DNA from: Mycolicibacterium sarraceniae
Lineage (GTDB): Bacteria; Actinomycetota; Actinomycetes; Mycobacteriales; Mycobacteriaceae
Reading direction: 5' to 3'
Length of the DNA stretch: 64,000 bases
NCBI RefSeq assembly: GCF_010731875.1
Contig: NZ_AP022595.1
Span: 2,232,001-2,296,000, forward strand
In this document: positions 1-8,669 of the stretch, one piece after another
Layout: each line of letters starts with the position of its first letter
Numbering within the stretch: position 1 is the stretch's first letter
Notes under the pieces: generated by a model
Database searches by the model: none
What the model was told of the DNA's origin: nothing
The model's input: the letters and a program-made list of their open reading frames with translations, nothing else
Made by a program: the position numbers and the translations under genes

Positions 1-794
1 CCCAGGCGCCGCCGGAGGTGTCCGGTAAGCCGGACATCAACGCGAATGGGGCGCCGGACGGGTCGGCCGACGACAAGGACTGGCCAGGCACGATGACGGC
101 GAGGTACGAGGACGCGACCTCCCCGGAAGCGATCATCGGCCGCGACATCCTGAAGAACGATCACCTGTTGGAAGATCTCGCCAACGGGATGACCGATTCG
201 ATGAAGCTGCCCTACGACATTCCGTTGATCGGCAAGCAGTGCGGTTCTGCGAACGCCTACTGGAGCCCCGGCGATCAATCGATCACCATCTGCTACGAAG
301 ACGCGGCCGATGCACTGGACATTTACACCAAGGCCGGTGACGCCGACCCCAGGACGTCGGCGATCAACTCCGAGATCGCCACGTTCTACCACGAGAGCGG
401 TCACATGGTGATCGACCTCTACGACCTTCCTGTGACCGGTAAGGAAGAGGACGTCGCCGATCAGCTGGCCGCGTACGTCCTGCTGGTGCCCGGCCCGGAC
501 GGGAAGATCGATCCCGCGTCGGTGCGAGCTGTCAAGGACTTCGCCCGCGAATTCAAGGGGTACAGCGACCAAAAGGGCGGCACCATCGACGACGGCCAGC
601 TCTCGGATGTGCACTCGCTGGATCTCGCCCGCATGTACAACCTCGAATGCTGGGTCTACGGCGCCGATCCCGCCGGCAACGCCGATGTGGTCAAGAATGG
701 CTCGCTGCCCCAGGACCGCGCCGACGGGTGTGAGGACGAGTACACCAGGCTGAGCAGCGCATGGGATGCCTTGCTCGGCCCGTATCTCAAGTAA
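1..794 (+). CDS. Secreted DUF4344-type metallopeptidase, 5' end cut by window
   Basis: The frame is open to the first base, so the start and any signal peptide lie outside the window; the GTG at 18 is unlikely to be the real start. The protein carries an HExxH-like zinc motif (FYHESGHMV, near residue 130 counted from that GTG) followed by a downstream acidic segment (EEDVADQLAAY). This pattern is known from DUF4344 metallopeptidases, which are mostly exported. Paired cysteines (GKQCGSANAYW, SITICYED, NLECWVYG, DGCEDEY) fit an extracytoplasmic protein. The substrate is unknown. It ends convergently with the tetR-like gene next door. Confidence 0.7.
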   Translation, partial: QAPPEVSGKPDINANGAPDGSADDKDWPGTMTARYEDATSPEAIIGRDILKNDHLLEDLANGMTDSMKLPYDIPLIGKQCGSANAYWSPGDQSITICYEDAADALDIYTKAGDADPRTSAINSEIATFYHESGHMVIDLYDLPVTGKEEDVADQLAAYVLLVPGPDGKIDPASVRAVKDFAREFKGYSDQKGGTIDDGQLSDVHSLDLARMYNLECWVYGADPAGNADVVKNGSLPQDRADGCEDEYTRLSSAWDALLGPYLK

Positions 795-1509
795 GCGTGG
801 GCGGGAGCACCGGGGACGGGTGGGGGCCGGCGTTGAACATGCTCAGCGAGCCGCCGGCCTCGACTATGCCGCACAGCGCGTTCCAGCACAGCATGGTCAG
901 GTAGTCGATCAACTCGGCACTGGTCATCCGGGGATTAGTTATCCACGAGTGCGTCGCCAACTGGACGCCACCGACGATCAGATTGGCCCAGGGTTCGACC
1001 CCGCCGGTATTCATCCCGGCTCTCGACATGCGCCTGCGCAGGACCACCGCGAGCATCCTGGCGATGATTTGCTCCGAATCAGCAATGACTTTGTTTTTGC
1101 TGGCCGAACTGTTTGCCATCACGAATCGGTAGGGTTCCGGCTCGTTGGCGACGGTGTCCACGTAGACCCGGATGATCTCGCGGGTGAGGTCGAAACCGTC
1201 CATGTTCGACGACAATGCCGCGGCCATATTGGGGATTAGAGTCGTCTGCGCGAAGCGCATCATGACCGCCGTCGTCAGATCGTTCTTGTCGACGAAGTAG
1301 CGGTAGAGCACCGTCTTGGAGACGCCGATTTCCGCAGCTATATCGTCCATGCTGACGTCGTGACCGCGCTGGCGGACAGCTTCGAGGGCGCCATCCACCA
1401 ACTCAGTGCGACGTTCAACCTTGTGCTGGTGCCAGCGTCGCTTGCGACCGTCGGTCTTGGCGGGCCCGTGGTTGGTCTGCTGTGCCACTATCGCGAAATC
1501 CGTTCCCAT
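787..1509 (-). CDS. TetR family transcriptional regulator (Rv0472c-like)
   Basis: A 240-aa TetR repressor. The N-terminal helix-turn-helix reads DDIAAEIGVSKTVLYRYF at about residues 45-62, and a helical ligand-binding domain follows. The ATG at 1509 is chosen because a purine-rich GAGAAAG precedes it and the recognisable protein starts there; the open frame extends upstream but is low-complexity. The gene is divergent from the DUF445 gene with a short shared promoter region, so control of that gene and autoregulation are likely (inference). The ligand is unknown. Confidence 0.85.
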   Translation of the reverse strand: MGTDFAIVAQQTNHGPAKTDGRKRRWHQHKVERRTELVDGALEAVRQRGHDVSMDDIAAEIGVSKTVLYRYFVDKNDLTTAVMMRFAQTTLIPNMAAALSSNMDGFDLTREIIRVYVDTVANEPEPYRFVMANSSASKNKVIADSEQIIARMLAVVLRRRMSRAGMNTGGVEPWANLIVGGVQLATHSWITNPRMTSAELIDYLTMLCWNALCGIVEAGGSLSMFNAGPHPSPVLPPTLT

Positions 1510-1580
1510 CTTTCTCGACGATTCTACTGTCCAACCAAAGGGCAGGGTCACATTAACTGGCTCGCCGGATAGCGGATGAT

Positions 1581-2921
1581 GTGGGTGTGGCAGCCAAACA
1601 CCGCTTCCCGGCGTTGCCGACGGAGGTAGCCCGTACGGGTACATCGCTTGCGGAGACGTTTGCCGGGGCCGACTCGCAAGCGGACGCGCAGCGGTGCCGC
1701 GGGCTGCGCCGGATGAAGGCCGTTGCGCTGGGCTTTCTGCTCGGTGCGACGGTGATCTTCCTGGTCTGCCGGTGGGGTCAGGCCCAGGGCGGACCTGCCT
1801 GGATCGGCTACGTGGGGGCGGCCGCGGAGGCCGGGATGGTGGGCGCACTGGCCGACTGGTTCGCCGTCACCGCCCTGTTCCGGCACCCACTGGGGCTCAA
1901 AATCCCGCATACCGCGATCATCAAGCGCAAGAAGGATCAGCTCGGCGAGGGGCTGGGCTCGTTTGTGCGGGAGAACTTCCTCTCACCGGAGGTGGTGGAG
2001 ACCAAGCTGTGCGACGCCGAGGTGGCCAGCCGATTGGGCAAGTGGCTGTCGGAACCGTCGCACGCCGCCCGGGTCGCCAGCGAGGCCGGCACGGTCCTGC
2101 GCGTCGTCGTGGAACTGCTCAACGACGACGACATCCAACTTGTCATCGACCGCACCATCGTCAGACGGCTCGCCGAGCCCCAGTGGGGGCCACCGGTGGG
2201 CCGGGTGCTGGCGCAGCTGCTGGCCGAGAACCGCCAGGAGGCGCTGATCCAGCTGCTGAGCGACCGGGCGTTCCAGTGGGCGCTCAACGCCGGCGAGACC
2301 ATCGAGCGCGTCGTCACCCGTGACTCGCCCACGTGGTCACCGCGGTTCGTCGACACGTTGGTGGGCGACCGGATCCACCGGGAGCTGATGGACTTCACCG
2401 ACAAGGTGCGTCGCGACCCCAATCATGAACTGCGCCAGTCGGCTACGCGTTTCCTGTTCGAGTTCGCCAACGATCTGCAGAACGACGAGGCGACGATCGC
2501 GCGCGCCGAGGCGGTCAAGGAACAGTTGATGGCGCGCGACGAGGTGACCCGGGCGGCCGAGACCGCGTGGAAGACGTTGAAGCGCTTAGTGCTCGACGGT
2601 GTGGACGATCCTTCGAGCGCGCTGCGCACACGAATCACCGATTCGATTGTGCGGATCGGGGAGTCGCTGCGCGACGACATTGAGTTGCGCGCCAAGGTGG
2701 ACAACTGGATCGTGCGCGGAGCCCAACATCTGGTCGCCCAGTACGGGGGCGAGATCACCACGATCATCACCGACACCGTCGAGCGCTGGGATGGTGACGA
2801 GGCGAGTCGCCGGATCGAGTTACACGTCGGCCGCGACCTGCAATTCATCCGGATCAACGGCACGGTGGTAGGCGCTCTGGCCGGCCTGATTATCTACACC
2901 GTGGCGCAGGTCATATTCTAA
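1581..2921 (+). CDS. DUF445 membrane protein (Rv0473-like)
   Basis: A 446-aa membrane protein of the DUF445 family. A hydrophobic segment near residues 45-65 is followed by the conserved EAGMVGALADWFAVTALFR region and HPLGLKIPHTAIIKRKKDQLG. A long, charged helical domain and a C-terminal transmembrane anchor (VVGALAGLIIYTVAQVIF) complete it. Start is GTG 1581; GTG 1587 is an alternative. It is divergently arranged with the TetR gene. The biochemical role of DUF445 proteins is not established; envelope function is a guess from topology. Confidence 0.85.
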   Translation: MGVAAKHRFPALPTEVARTGTSLAETFAGADSQADAQRCRGLRRMKAVALGFLLGATVIFLVCRWGQAQGGPAWIGYVGAAAEAGMVGALADWFAVTALFRHPLGLKIPHTAIIKRKKDQLGEGLGSFVRENFLSPEVVETKLCDAEVASRLGKWLSEPSHAARVASEAGTVLRVVVELLNDDDIQLVIDRTIVRRLAEPQWGPPVGRVLAQLLAENRQEALIQLLSDRAFQWALNAGETIERVVTRDSPTWSPRFVDTLVGDRIHRELMDFTDKVRRDPNHELRQSATRFLFEFANDLQNDEATIARAEAVKEQLMARDEVTRAAETAWKTLKRLVLDGVDDPSSALRTRITDSIVRIGESLRDDIELRAKVDNWIVRGAQHLVAQYGGEITTIITDTVERWDGDEASRRIELHVGRDLQFIRINGTVVGALAGLIIYTVAQVIF

Positions 2922-2951
2922 ATCAGCGCTCTGAGCTGCGCTAGCAAGTGC

Positions 2952-2980
2952 TTGCAAAAGTTAGCACCCCCACGTAGTGT
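2952..2980 (+). promoter_or_regulatory. Promoter with overlapping palindrome ahead of the XRE gene
   Basis: TTGCAA (2952-2957) and TAGTGT (2975-2980) are separated by 17 bp, matching a housekeeping -35/-10 arrangement. The palindrome GCAAGTGCTTGC (2944-2955, 5-bp arms around TG) overlaps the -35 box. A dimeric HTH protein bound there would block initiation, so autoregulation by the XRE protein encoded downstream is plausible (inference). Confidence 0.5.
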
Positions 2981-3025
2981 GGCGAGGGTACGCATCGGAT
3001 ACCCAACGCGACGGGAGGTGAACCC

Positions 3026-3421
3026 ATGGCGCAAGACGGCGATCTTCAGGCCGTGGTGGCCACTGCCGCGCATGACATCGGTGGCTTCATCAGGGCGCAG
3101 CGTGAAGCCGCTCAGGTGTCGGTGCGACAGTTGGCCGAGAAGGCCGGTGTCAGCAATCCGTACCTCAGTCAAATCGAACGAGGCCTACGGAAACCCTCTG
3201 CGGAGGTGCTGGGCCAAATTGCCAAGGCGCTGCGGCTGTCGGCCGAGGTGCTCTACATCCGGGCGGGGATGCTCGAACCGGGAGAGCCGAGTCAGGTGCA
3301 CGACGCGATTATCGGAGACACCGTGATCACCGAGCGTCAGAAGCAAGTGCTGCTCGACATTTACACGTCGTTCGTTCAGCAGAACGAAGCTGCCCGTGAG
3401 GAGGAGCTGTCGACTGAGTAA
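3026..3421 (+). CDS. XRE-type HTH regulator (Rv0474-like)
   Basis: A 131-aa DNA-binding protein. The XRE helix-turn-helix lies at about residues 22-60 (SVRQLAEKAGVSNPYLSQIE, then RGLRKPSAEVLGQIAKAL). A helical C-terminal region ends in a Glu-rich tail. Start ATG 3026 follows GGGAGGTG. The M. tuberculosis homologue is also placed immediately before hbhA. The promoter contains an overlapping palindrome, so self-repression is likely. Confidence 0.88.
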   Translation: MAQDGDLQAVVATAAHDIGGFIRAQREAAQVSVRQLAEKAGVSNPYLSQIERGLRKPSAEVLGQIAKALRLSAEVLYIRAGMLEPGEPSQVHDAIIGDTVITERQKQVLLDIYTSFVQQNEAAREEELSTE

Positions 3422-3498
3422 CAGACCAGCTACCCCTGATGAAAACCGTTAACTGACAACCCGATTCGAACATCGGAACATCTGGAAGGAGCCATGAC

Positions 3499-4095
3499 AT
3501 GGCTGAGAACACGAACGTAGAAGACCTGAAGGCCCCGCTGCTCGCTGCTGTCGGCGCGGCCGACCTGGCCCTGGCCACCGTCAACGAGATCCTCGCGACC
3601 CTGCGCGACCGAGCCGAAGAGGCCCGTTCCGAGGCCAGCACCCGCGTCGAAGAGCGCCGCGCGGCGCTGACCAAGCTGCAGGAAGACCTGCCTGCCCGTG
3701 CCGAGGAGATTCGCGGCAAGCTGTCCACCGAAGAGCTGCGTAAGGCTGCGGAGGGCTACGTCGAGTCCGCCACCGCGACGTACAACAGCCTCGTCGAGCG
3801 CGGCGAGGCCGCCCTGGAGCGGCTGCGCAATCAGTCTGACCTCAAGGACGTCGCCGCCCGTGCCGAGGGCTACGTCGACCAGGCCGTCGAGCTGACCCAG
3901 GAGGCGCTGGGCAACGTGTCGTCGCAGACCCGTGCGGTCGGCGAGCGCGCCGCCAAGCTGGTCGGTGTCGAGCTGCCTGCCAAGGCCGCCCCGGCCAAGA
4001 AGGCTCCGGCCAAGAAGGCCGCTCCGGCCAAGGCGGCCGCCAAGAAGGCTCCGGCCAAGAAGGCCGCTCCGGCCAAGAAGGTCACCCAGAAGTAA
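3499..4095 (+). CDS. hbhA: Heparin-binding hemagglutinin adhesin HbhA
   Basis: A 198-aa surface adhesin. It has an N-terminal hydrophobic stretch ([21 protein letters not shown]), a long Ala/Glu/Arg-rich coiled-coil core (residues about 30-150) and a Lys-Ala-Pro-rich C-terminal tail that in the family binds heparan sulfate and is methylated on lysines. Start ATG 3499 has AAGGAG upstream. It lies between the XRE regulator and the DUF2516 gene, exactly as in M. tuberculosis. In saprophytes the protein is also linked to intracellular lipid inclusions and aggregation. Confidence 0.95.
   Translation: MAENTNVEDLKAPLLAAVGAADLALATVNEILATLRDRAEEARSEASTRVEERRAALTKLQEDLPARAEEIRGKLSTEELRKAAEGYVESATATYNSLVERGEAALERLRNQSDLKDVAARAEGYVDQAVELTQEALGNVSSQTRAVGERAAKLVGVELPAKAAPAKKAPAKKAAPAKAAAKKAPAKKAAPAKKVTQK
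3981..4092 (+). repeat. Lys-Ala-Pro codon repeats encoding the HbhA tail
   Basis: Imperfect tandem repetition of units such as CCGGCCAAGAAGGC encodes [12 protein letters not shown] motifs at the HbhA C-terminus. Such repeats can expand or contract by slippage, and tail length varies between mycobacteria, which would alter heparin affinity. Confidence 0.75.
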
Positions 4096-4100
4096 GTGAC

Positions 4101-4114
4101 CGCCCCCCGGGGCG
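4101..4114 (+). terminator. Short GC hairpin after hbhA
   Basis: CGCCCC and GGGGCG form a perfect 6-bp stem around CC just after the hbhA stop, with no U-run. Mycobacterial terminators often lack U-tracts, so this could stop hbhA transcripts, but the stem is short. Confidence 0.3.
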
Positions 4115-4156
4115 ACTAGTTCGACGTTGAGGGGGGTGCCCGCATAGGCTGGCGGC

Positions 4157-4444
4157 GTGATGCTTGCTGGTCTCGCGGGTACCATCCTCGAAGTCGTTCG
4201 GTGGCTGGTCATTTCTGCCACCCTCTATTCTTTTGTGCACGCCGCCATTCAGCGGCCTGACGCCTACACGGCCGCCGAGAAACTGACCAAGCCTGTGTGG
4301 CTAGTCATCCTCGGCGTCGCCGGTCTGCTCGCAGTGGTCGGAGTCCTGGACATCATGGGCGTCGCGATCGCCGCGGTGGCCGCCGGTGTCTACCTGGTGG
4401 ATGTCCGGCCCAAGCTGCTCGAGGTCCAGGGGAAGTCGCGTTGA
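4157..4444 (+). CDS. DUF2516 small membrane protein (Rv0476-like)
   Basis: A 95-aa membrane protein. Three hydrophobic segments are visible: [36 protein letters not shown] and [15 protein letters not shown]. The DUF2516 family is restricted to Actinobacteria and lacks an assigned function. Its stop overlaps the TTG start of the next gene, so the two are probably translationally coupled. Confidence 0.8.
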   Translation: MMLAGLAGTILEVVRWLVISATLYSFVHAAIQRPDAYTAAEKLTKPVWLVILGVAGLLAVVGVLDIMGVAIAAVAAGVYLVDVRPKLLEVQGKSR

Positions 4445-4860
4445 GCGCACGACATCGCGTGGCCTTGGTCCTCGCCGTCATCCCGGTCGGGCTGAGCCTG
4501 GCTGGCCCGGCCACGGCCGCCCCCGCTCCCGCGCCGCCGTTCATCGATCATGTCCAGTGGGTGAGCTGGGGAGATCTGAAAAGCCTGCGGGTGTATCCCA
4601 CCCCGGCCGGCCGGCAGGCGGCCGGCCAACTGTTGAAGCCCCCGGGAGAAATAGATGAGGCGTGGGGAGAGGTCCTGGCGCAGGCTCCCGACGCGGACCT
4701 GCCCGGTATGCGAGCGCAATTCGTCTGCCACTTCCGGTTCGCCGAATTCGGCCAACCCGGCAAGACCAGCTGGAACCTGGAGCCGTTCCGGCCCGTCGTC
4801 GACGACGAGACGATGACGCAGGCGGGCTGTAATCCTGGTGGCCCGGCGGAGCCGTTCTGA
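4441..4860 (+). CDS. Secreted DUF2599 protein (Rv0477-like)
   Basis: A 139-aa exported protein. The TTG at 4441 overlaps the previous stop and gives a typical signal peptide (basic start, [19 protein letters not shown], cleavage near ATAAP). The mature part contains the family motifs [23 protein letters not shown] and GKTSWNLEP and two cysteines that could form a disulfide. The start codon is a weak TTG and could be misassigned. It overlaps deoC by one base (TGATG). Function unknown. Confidence 0.8.
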   Translation: MSARHRVALVLAVIPVGLSLAGPATAAPAPAPPFIDHVQWVSWGDLKSLRVYPTPAGRQAAGQLLKPPGEIDEAWGEVLAQAPDADLPGMRAQFVCHFRFAEFGQPGKTSWNLEPFRPVVDDETMTQAGCNPGGPAEPF

Positions 4861-5573
4861 TGATCCGGCGGGCAGGAGCGAAGCGACCCGGGGATGTGCC
4901 CAGCCCAGCTGAGGTCGCTGCCCTCGTCGACCACACGCTGCTCAAGCCCGAGGCCACCGACGCCGACGTCATCGCCCTGGTCGCCGAAGCAGCCGATCTC
5001 GGGGCGTACGCGGTGTGCGTGTCCCCATCGATGGTGACGGCCGCCCACAAGGCCGTGGGCGCTCATCCCGAGAGCCCCGTCATCGCCGCTGTCGCCGGCT
5101 TCCCCTCTGGCAAGCACCTGCCGGGCATCAAGGCGAACGAAGCCTCGGCGGCCGTCGAACACGGTGCGGCCGAGATCGATATGGTCATCGATGTCGGCGC
5201 TGCGCTGGCCGGCGAGATCGCGGCAGTAGCCGCCGATATCGCGATGGTGCGGTCCGCGGTGCCCGGCGCGGTATTGAAGGTCATCGTCGAATCTGCCGCT
5301 CTGCTAAGCCTTTCCGGCGAGGCGACGTTGGTGGCGGTGTGCCGCGCAGCCGAAGAATCCGGTGCCGATTTCGTCAAGACCTCCACCGGCTTTCATCCCG
5401 CGGGCGGCGGGTCGGTGGCTGCCGTCGAGATCATGGCGGGAACCGTTGGCGGGCGCCTCGGTGTTAAGGCAAGCGGCGGTATCCGCACGGCCGAGCACGC
5501 GCTGGCGATGCTCGACGCGGGGGCGACCCGGCTCGGATTGTCCGGGACGCGCGCCGTCCTGGACGGGCTTTAA
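4860..5573 (+). CDS. deoC: Deoxyribose-phosphate aldolase
   Basis: A 237-aa DeoC. It cleaves 2-deoxyribose 5-phosphate to glyceraldehyde 3-phosphate and acetaldehyde in deoxynucleoside catabolism. The signature [11 protein letters not shown] near the N-terminus, EIDMVIDVG in the middle and the Schiff-base lysine in FVKTSTGF are all present, as is the late GVKASGGIR strand. It starts at ATG 4860 inside the stop of the DUF2599 gene, so it is cotranslated with its upstream neighbours. Confidence 0.95.
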   Translation: MIRRAGAKRPGDVPSPAEVAALVDHTLLKPEATDADVIALVAEAADLGAYAVCVSPSMVTAAHKAVGAHPESPVIAAVAGFPSGKHLPGIKANEASAAVEHGAAEIDMVIDVGAALAGEIAAVAADIAMVRSAVPGAVLKVIVESAALLSLSGEATLVAVCRAAEESGADFVKTSTGFHPAGGGSVAAVEIMAGTVGGRLGVKASGGIRTAEHALAMLDAGATRLGLSGTRAVLDGL

Positions 5574-5584
5574 GTAGCCGGGCC

Positions 5585-6535
5585 CTAGACCCCGGCGAAG
5601 CAGGGATCCTGCTGGCCGTTGGGGATCGTCGCGTTGCTGGTGATGAACTTCGCGCTGACGCCACTGTCGGTGACCGACACGCTGTCGGCGTGAATGCCCA
5701 TCGGCAGGTTCTTGGTCAGCGTGGACATGAACGCGTCCAGCGCCGGCTGCACCGATTCCTTCGGAAGCATGAAACCCAGCCCGGTCAGGCTGACCACCTG
5801 CAGGGTCAGTGCACTGTTGGTTACCGCCGGTTTGACGATCACGCTGCCCAGCCCGCCCTGCAGTTCGATGGTGCCGGCCGAGGACGAGGTGGTCACCCCG
5901 CTGATCAGACTGCCCAGGAACGGGATTGCGCCCTGCACGGTCTGCTTGATGCCGTCGCTGGACCAGGTGATGTCGGCATCCAGTGAGCCCATCGTCCCGG
6001 CCGAGTTGGCGGTCTGGTTGATCTGGATGTCATCGAGCCACAGGTCGAGCTTCATGCCCTTGGCCTGGCGGATCTGATTGCCCGCCGTCTCGACGTGAAT
6101 GTCGTTGTAGTGCTTGGTGAGGTGCTGCAGCAGGAATGGCCGCACGCCGAACGAGACCTTCGCCTGGTCCTGCACCACGCAGGACACCGCCCTGGACACT
6201 ACGGTGTCGGCCACGTGGCGCACGTAGAGCTCAGTGCCCAGCAGCCCGGCGAGCACCACGGCCACCACGATGATCAGCGACAGGACGATCGTCAGCGGGT
6301 CGCGCAGGAACCCCCGCTTGGGTTCCTCGGGCTCCTCCGACGATGGCGCCGGCGGGGCGGGCGGAACCAGTGGCGGAACGACCTGCGAGAACTGCTGCGT
6401 CGGCGGATCGACCGGGCCACCCGGCCGGGGGATGTACTCGGTGGGTGTGCCCTGCCCCGGGGCCGCTGGCCACGCCGGGGTTGTCGGGTCGCCGGGGCCG
6501 ACGGGATGATTCGGGCCTTGTGGCGGGTTTGTCAC
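5585..6535 (-). CDS. DUF2993 membrane-anchored protein (Rv0479c-like)
   Basis: A 316-aa protein. A Pro/Gly/Thr-rich cytosolic N-terminus (about 75 residues) precedes one transmembrane helix (LTIVLSLIIVVAVVLAGLLG) and a C-terminal DUF2993 domain outside the membrane. DUF2993 proteins, including mycobacterial LmeA, bind phospholipids. A cysteine pair (VSCVVQ near the helix and DPCFAGV at the end) may form a disulfide. It starts at GTG 6535 overlapping the nitrilase stop, so the two form an operon. Confidence 0.8.
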   Translation of the reverse strand: MTNPPQGPNHPVGPGDPTTPAWPAAPGQGTPTEYIPRPGGPVDPPTQQFSQVVPPLVPPAPPAPSSEEPEEPKRGFLRDPLTIVLSLIIVVAVVLAGLLGTELYVRHVADTVVSRAVSCVVQDQAKVSFGVRPFLLQHLTKHYNDIHVETAGNQIRQAKGMKLDLWLDDIQINQTANSAGTMGSLDADITWSSDGIKQTVQGAIPFLGSLISGVTTSSSAGTIELQGGLGSVIVKPAVTNSALTLQVVSLTGLGFMLPKESVQPALDAFMSTLTKNLPMGIHADSVSVTDSGVSAKFITSNATIPNGQQDPCFAGV

Positions 6536-7353
6536 CTGGGCGATTCTGCCTTATCGGCCTGAGCGAACTCTGAGCGGTTACGCAGCACCCCGAGTGCTTC
6601 CCGCACCGGTGCGACGCGATCGATGTCGATATCGGCGACCACCAACTGCGGATCGTCGCCGGCCGATGCCACCACTTCGCCGAGCGGGGAGGCCACCAGA
6701 CTTCCGCCGACGCCGGTCGGCGCCTTGGACGCGGTGGCCATCTCGTCGCCCGGATAGCCCTGGTCGACGGCAGCCACAAAACAGGTCGAGTCCAGCGCGC
6801 GAGCCCGCGCCAACAGGGTCCACTGCTGCAGCTTGCCCGGCCCGGCACCCCAGGACGCGTGGACGGTGATCAGCTGCGCGCCGCGGTCGGCAAGGTCGGT
6901 GTACAGGGCGGGGAAGCGGACGTCGTAGCAGAGGGTGAGCCCCACACCGACACCGTCGACGGTGATCACCACCGGCTCCCGGCCGGGCGCCACCGCCTCG
7001 GATTCAGCAAATCCGAATGCGTCGTACAGGTGGATCTTGTCGTAGTGCGCGTCCACTCCGGCACCGACGGCCAGCACCGTATTGGTGACCCTGCCGTCGG
7101 AAACCGGGGTGAACATACCCGCCAGCACCGTGATCCCCGCGCCGTCCGCGATGCGGCGCACCTCGTCAGCCCACGGTCCGTCCAGCGGCTGCGCTACCGG
7201 GGCCAGCGGAACCCCGAACCGGCACATCATGCCTTCGGGGAAGGCCACCAACCGGGCACCGGCGTCGGCGGCCCGGCGGGTGTAGTCCTCGACCAGCTTC
7301 AGGTTCACGGCCGGGTCGGCGTCCGAGAGCAATTGGGCCAGCGCAATTCGCAT
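6532..7353 (-). CDS. Nitrilase/amidase superfamily hydrolase (Rv0480c-like)
   Basis: A 273-aa carbon-nitrogen hydrolase. The Glu-Lys-Cys triad is visible: Glu in VAFPEGMM (near residue 40), Lys in YDKIHLYDAFG (near 108) and Cys in LTLCYDVRFP (near 142). It most resembles the Nit/omega-amidase branch that repairs deaminated thiol or glutamine by-products; the true substrate cannot be told from sequence. Start ATG 7353; it overlaps the DUF2993 gene by 4 bp. Confidence 0.85.
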   Translation of the reverse strand: MRIALAQLLSDADPAVNLKLVEDYTRRAADAGARLVAFPEGMMCRFGVPLAPVAQPLDGPWADEVRRIADGAGITVLAGMFTPVSDGRVTNTVLAVGAGVDAHYDKIHLYDAFGFAESEAVAPGREPVVITVDGVGVGLTLCYDVRFPALYTDLADRGAQLITVHASWGAGPGKLQQWTLLARARALDSTCFVAAVDQGYPGDEMATASKAPTGVGGSLVASPLGEVVASAGDDPQLVVADIDIDRVAPVREALGVLRNRSEFAQADKAESPR

Positions 7354-7357
7354 CCGG

Positions 7358-8059
7358 TCAGCTTACGTGCGGCGCCACCGTCGACCAGGGCACCGTCAGC
7401 ACCGCATCGCGGGCATTGCGGCGCTGCGTCTCGATCGGCACGCCGGCTGCGTGCAGCTCGGTGAGCATGGCCCGCCAGCGGTCCCGCGGGCCGAACACCG
7501 AATGACCGGCCGAAGCCGCCCAGGCGCGATCCGCTGTGGCCAGCAAGGTATGGATGGATTGTCCCGGAACATTTTGGTGGATAAGGACTTTCGGTAGGCG
7601 CTCGGCCAGATCCGACGGGCGCTCGATATGCCGGGGATCGCACGCCAGGGTCAGGCTCACCGGGCCGTCGCGGTCCAGCAGCACCCAACAGCAGCGCCTG
7701 CCGAGTTCGTCGCAGGTGCCGTCGAGGATCAGCCCGCCCGGCGCAAGCCGCGTCCGCATTTCCGCCCACGCCGCGTCCACCGCGTCTTCGGGGTATTGCC
7801 GCAAGACGTTGAACGCCCGCACCAGAATCGGATGTAATCCGGCGAGTTCGAAACCGCCGACCGCGAATTCGACACCGTCGACGGGGGGCGCCACGCGCTG
7901 CGGATCGATCTCCAGGCCGATCACCCGGATATCGGCGCGCACCGCGCGCAGCCGTGTCGCCAGTTCCAGCGTGGTGACGGGCAATCGGCCGTAGCCGAGG
8001 TCGACGATCACCGGATCGGCGGCCGACTCCAACGCACCGCGGACCCGCGGCGAGTTCAC
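7358..8059 (-). CDS. SAM-dependent methyltransferase-like protein
   Basis: At least 233 aa with a Rossmann-type methyltransferase core: VIVDLGYGRLPVTTLEL resembles motif I and VIGLEID the acidic end of strand 2. A later segment (RLAPGGLILDGTCDE) matches the usual post-motif. The GTG at 8059 is the first legal start, but the frame stays open upstream and codes for plausible protein (TRGTTNANRLRRADRWL), so the true N-terminus may be longer and begin at a non-standard codon. It follows the two DUF2505 genes on the same strand. Substrate unknown. Confidence 0.65.
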   Translation of the reverse strand: MNSPRVRGALESAADPVIVDLGYGRLPVTTLELATRLRAVRADIRVIGLEIDPQRVAPPVDGVEFAVGGFELAGLHPILVRAFNVLRQYPEDAVDAAWAEMRTRLAPGGLILDGTCDELGRRCCWVLLDRDGPVSLTLACDPRHIERPSDLAERLPKVLIHQNVPGQSIHTLLATADRAWAASAGHSVFGPRDRWRAMLTELHAAGVPIETQRRNARDAVLTVPWSTVAPHVS

Positions 8060-8135
8060 CAGCCAGCGGTCGGCCCGCCGCAGCCGATTGGCGTTGGTGG
8101 TGCCGCGGGTCGGAACGCCGACCGGGCGGGGCGGT

Positions 8136-8648
8136 CTAGTAATGGCCGGCGATCCAGTCCCGGGTGAAATCCCTTTCGTGGTCGAACAATCCGCGCAAAC
8201 CGTCGCAGGCCCACTTCTCGATCTTGCCGCCGAGGAGCGGCACGTTGACCTTGCACAGGCTGCTCAGCCGTAGCTCACTGCCCCCGGCGGCCTGTTGCAG
8301 CACGTAGGTGCCGTCGAAGTGCAGCGGGGCAGCGGGCACCAGTGCCCGGTAGTGCCCGTCGGCGGAATTCTTCGCGGCGTCGAACGCGTCGAAATGTTGT
8401 TCGCGGGTGATGGTGAGCCGCAACGGAACCACCGGCGCGATCAACGACGGCACATCCCGGCGCGACACCGTGTGGGTGAACGCGATATCGGTGCCGTTCG
8501 GGCTGGACTCGAACCGGGTGAGCTCCGAATCGGTGTGCTTATGGTGTTCGGCCACCAGGTCTTCCCAATACTCTCGGCTGGTGAAGCTCAGGTAGAGATC
8601 AGCGACGGGCCTATCGAGCTCGATGACATAGTCCAAGCGGCGCGACAT
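8136..8648 (-). CDS. DUF2505 family protein (Rv0481c-like), copy 1
   Basis: A 170-aa DUF2505 protein, a START/SRPBCC-like fold expected to form a hydrophobic ligand cavity. Visible features: MSRRLDYVIELDRPVADLYLSF start, RFESSPNGTDIAFTH strand pair, and a late KVNVPLLGGKIEKWA signature followed by a terminal helix ending RDWIAGHY. The next gene upstream on the same strand is a paralogue with the same landmarks, indicating an old tandem duplication. Ligand unknown. Confidence 0.75.
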   Translation of the reverse strand: MSRRLDYVIELDRPVADLYLSFTSREYWEDLVAEHHKHTDSELTRFESSPNGTDIAFTHTVSRRDVPSLIAPVVPLRLTITREQHFDAFDAAKNSADGHYRALVPAAPLHFDGTYVLQQAAGGSELRLSSLCKVNVPLLGGKIEKWACDGLRGLFDHERDFTRDWIAGHY

Positions 8649-8669
8649 GAGGCAACGGTACCTGCGGCG

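Noticed and set aside
5578..5597. Possible terminator between deoC and the DUF2993 gene
   Set aside because: GCCGGG/CCCGGC gives only a 6-bp stem in sequence that is generally GC-rich; not distinguishable from chance.
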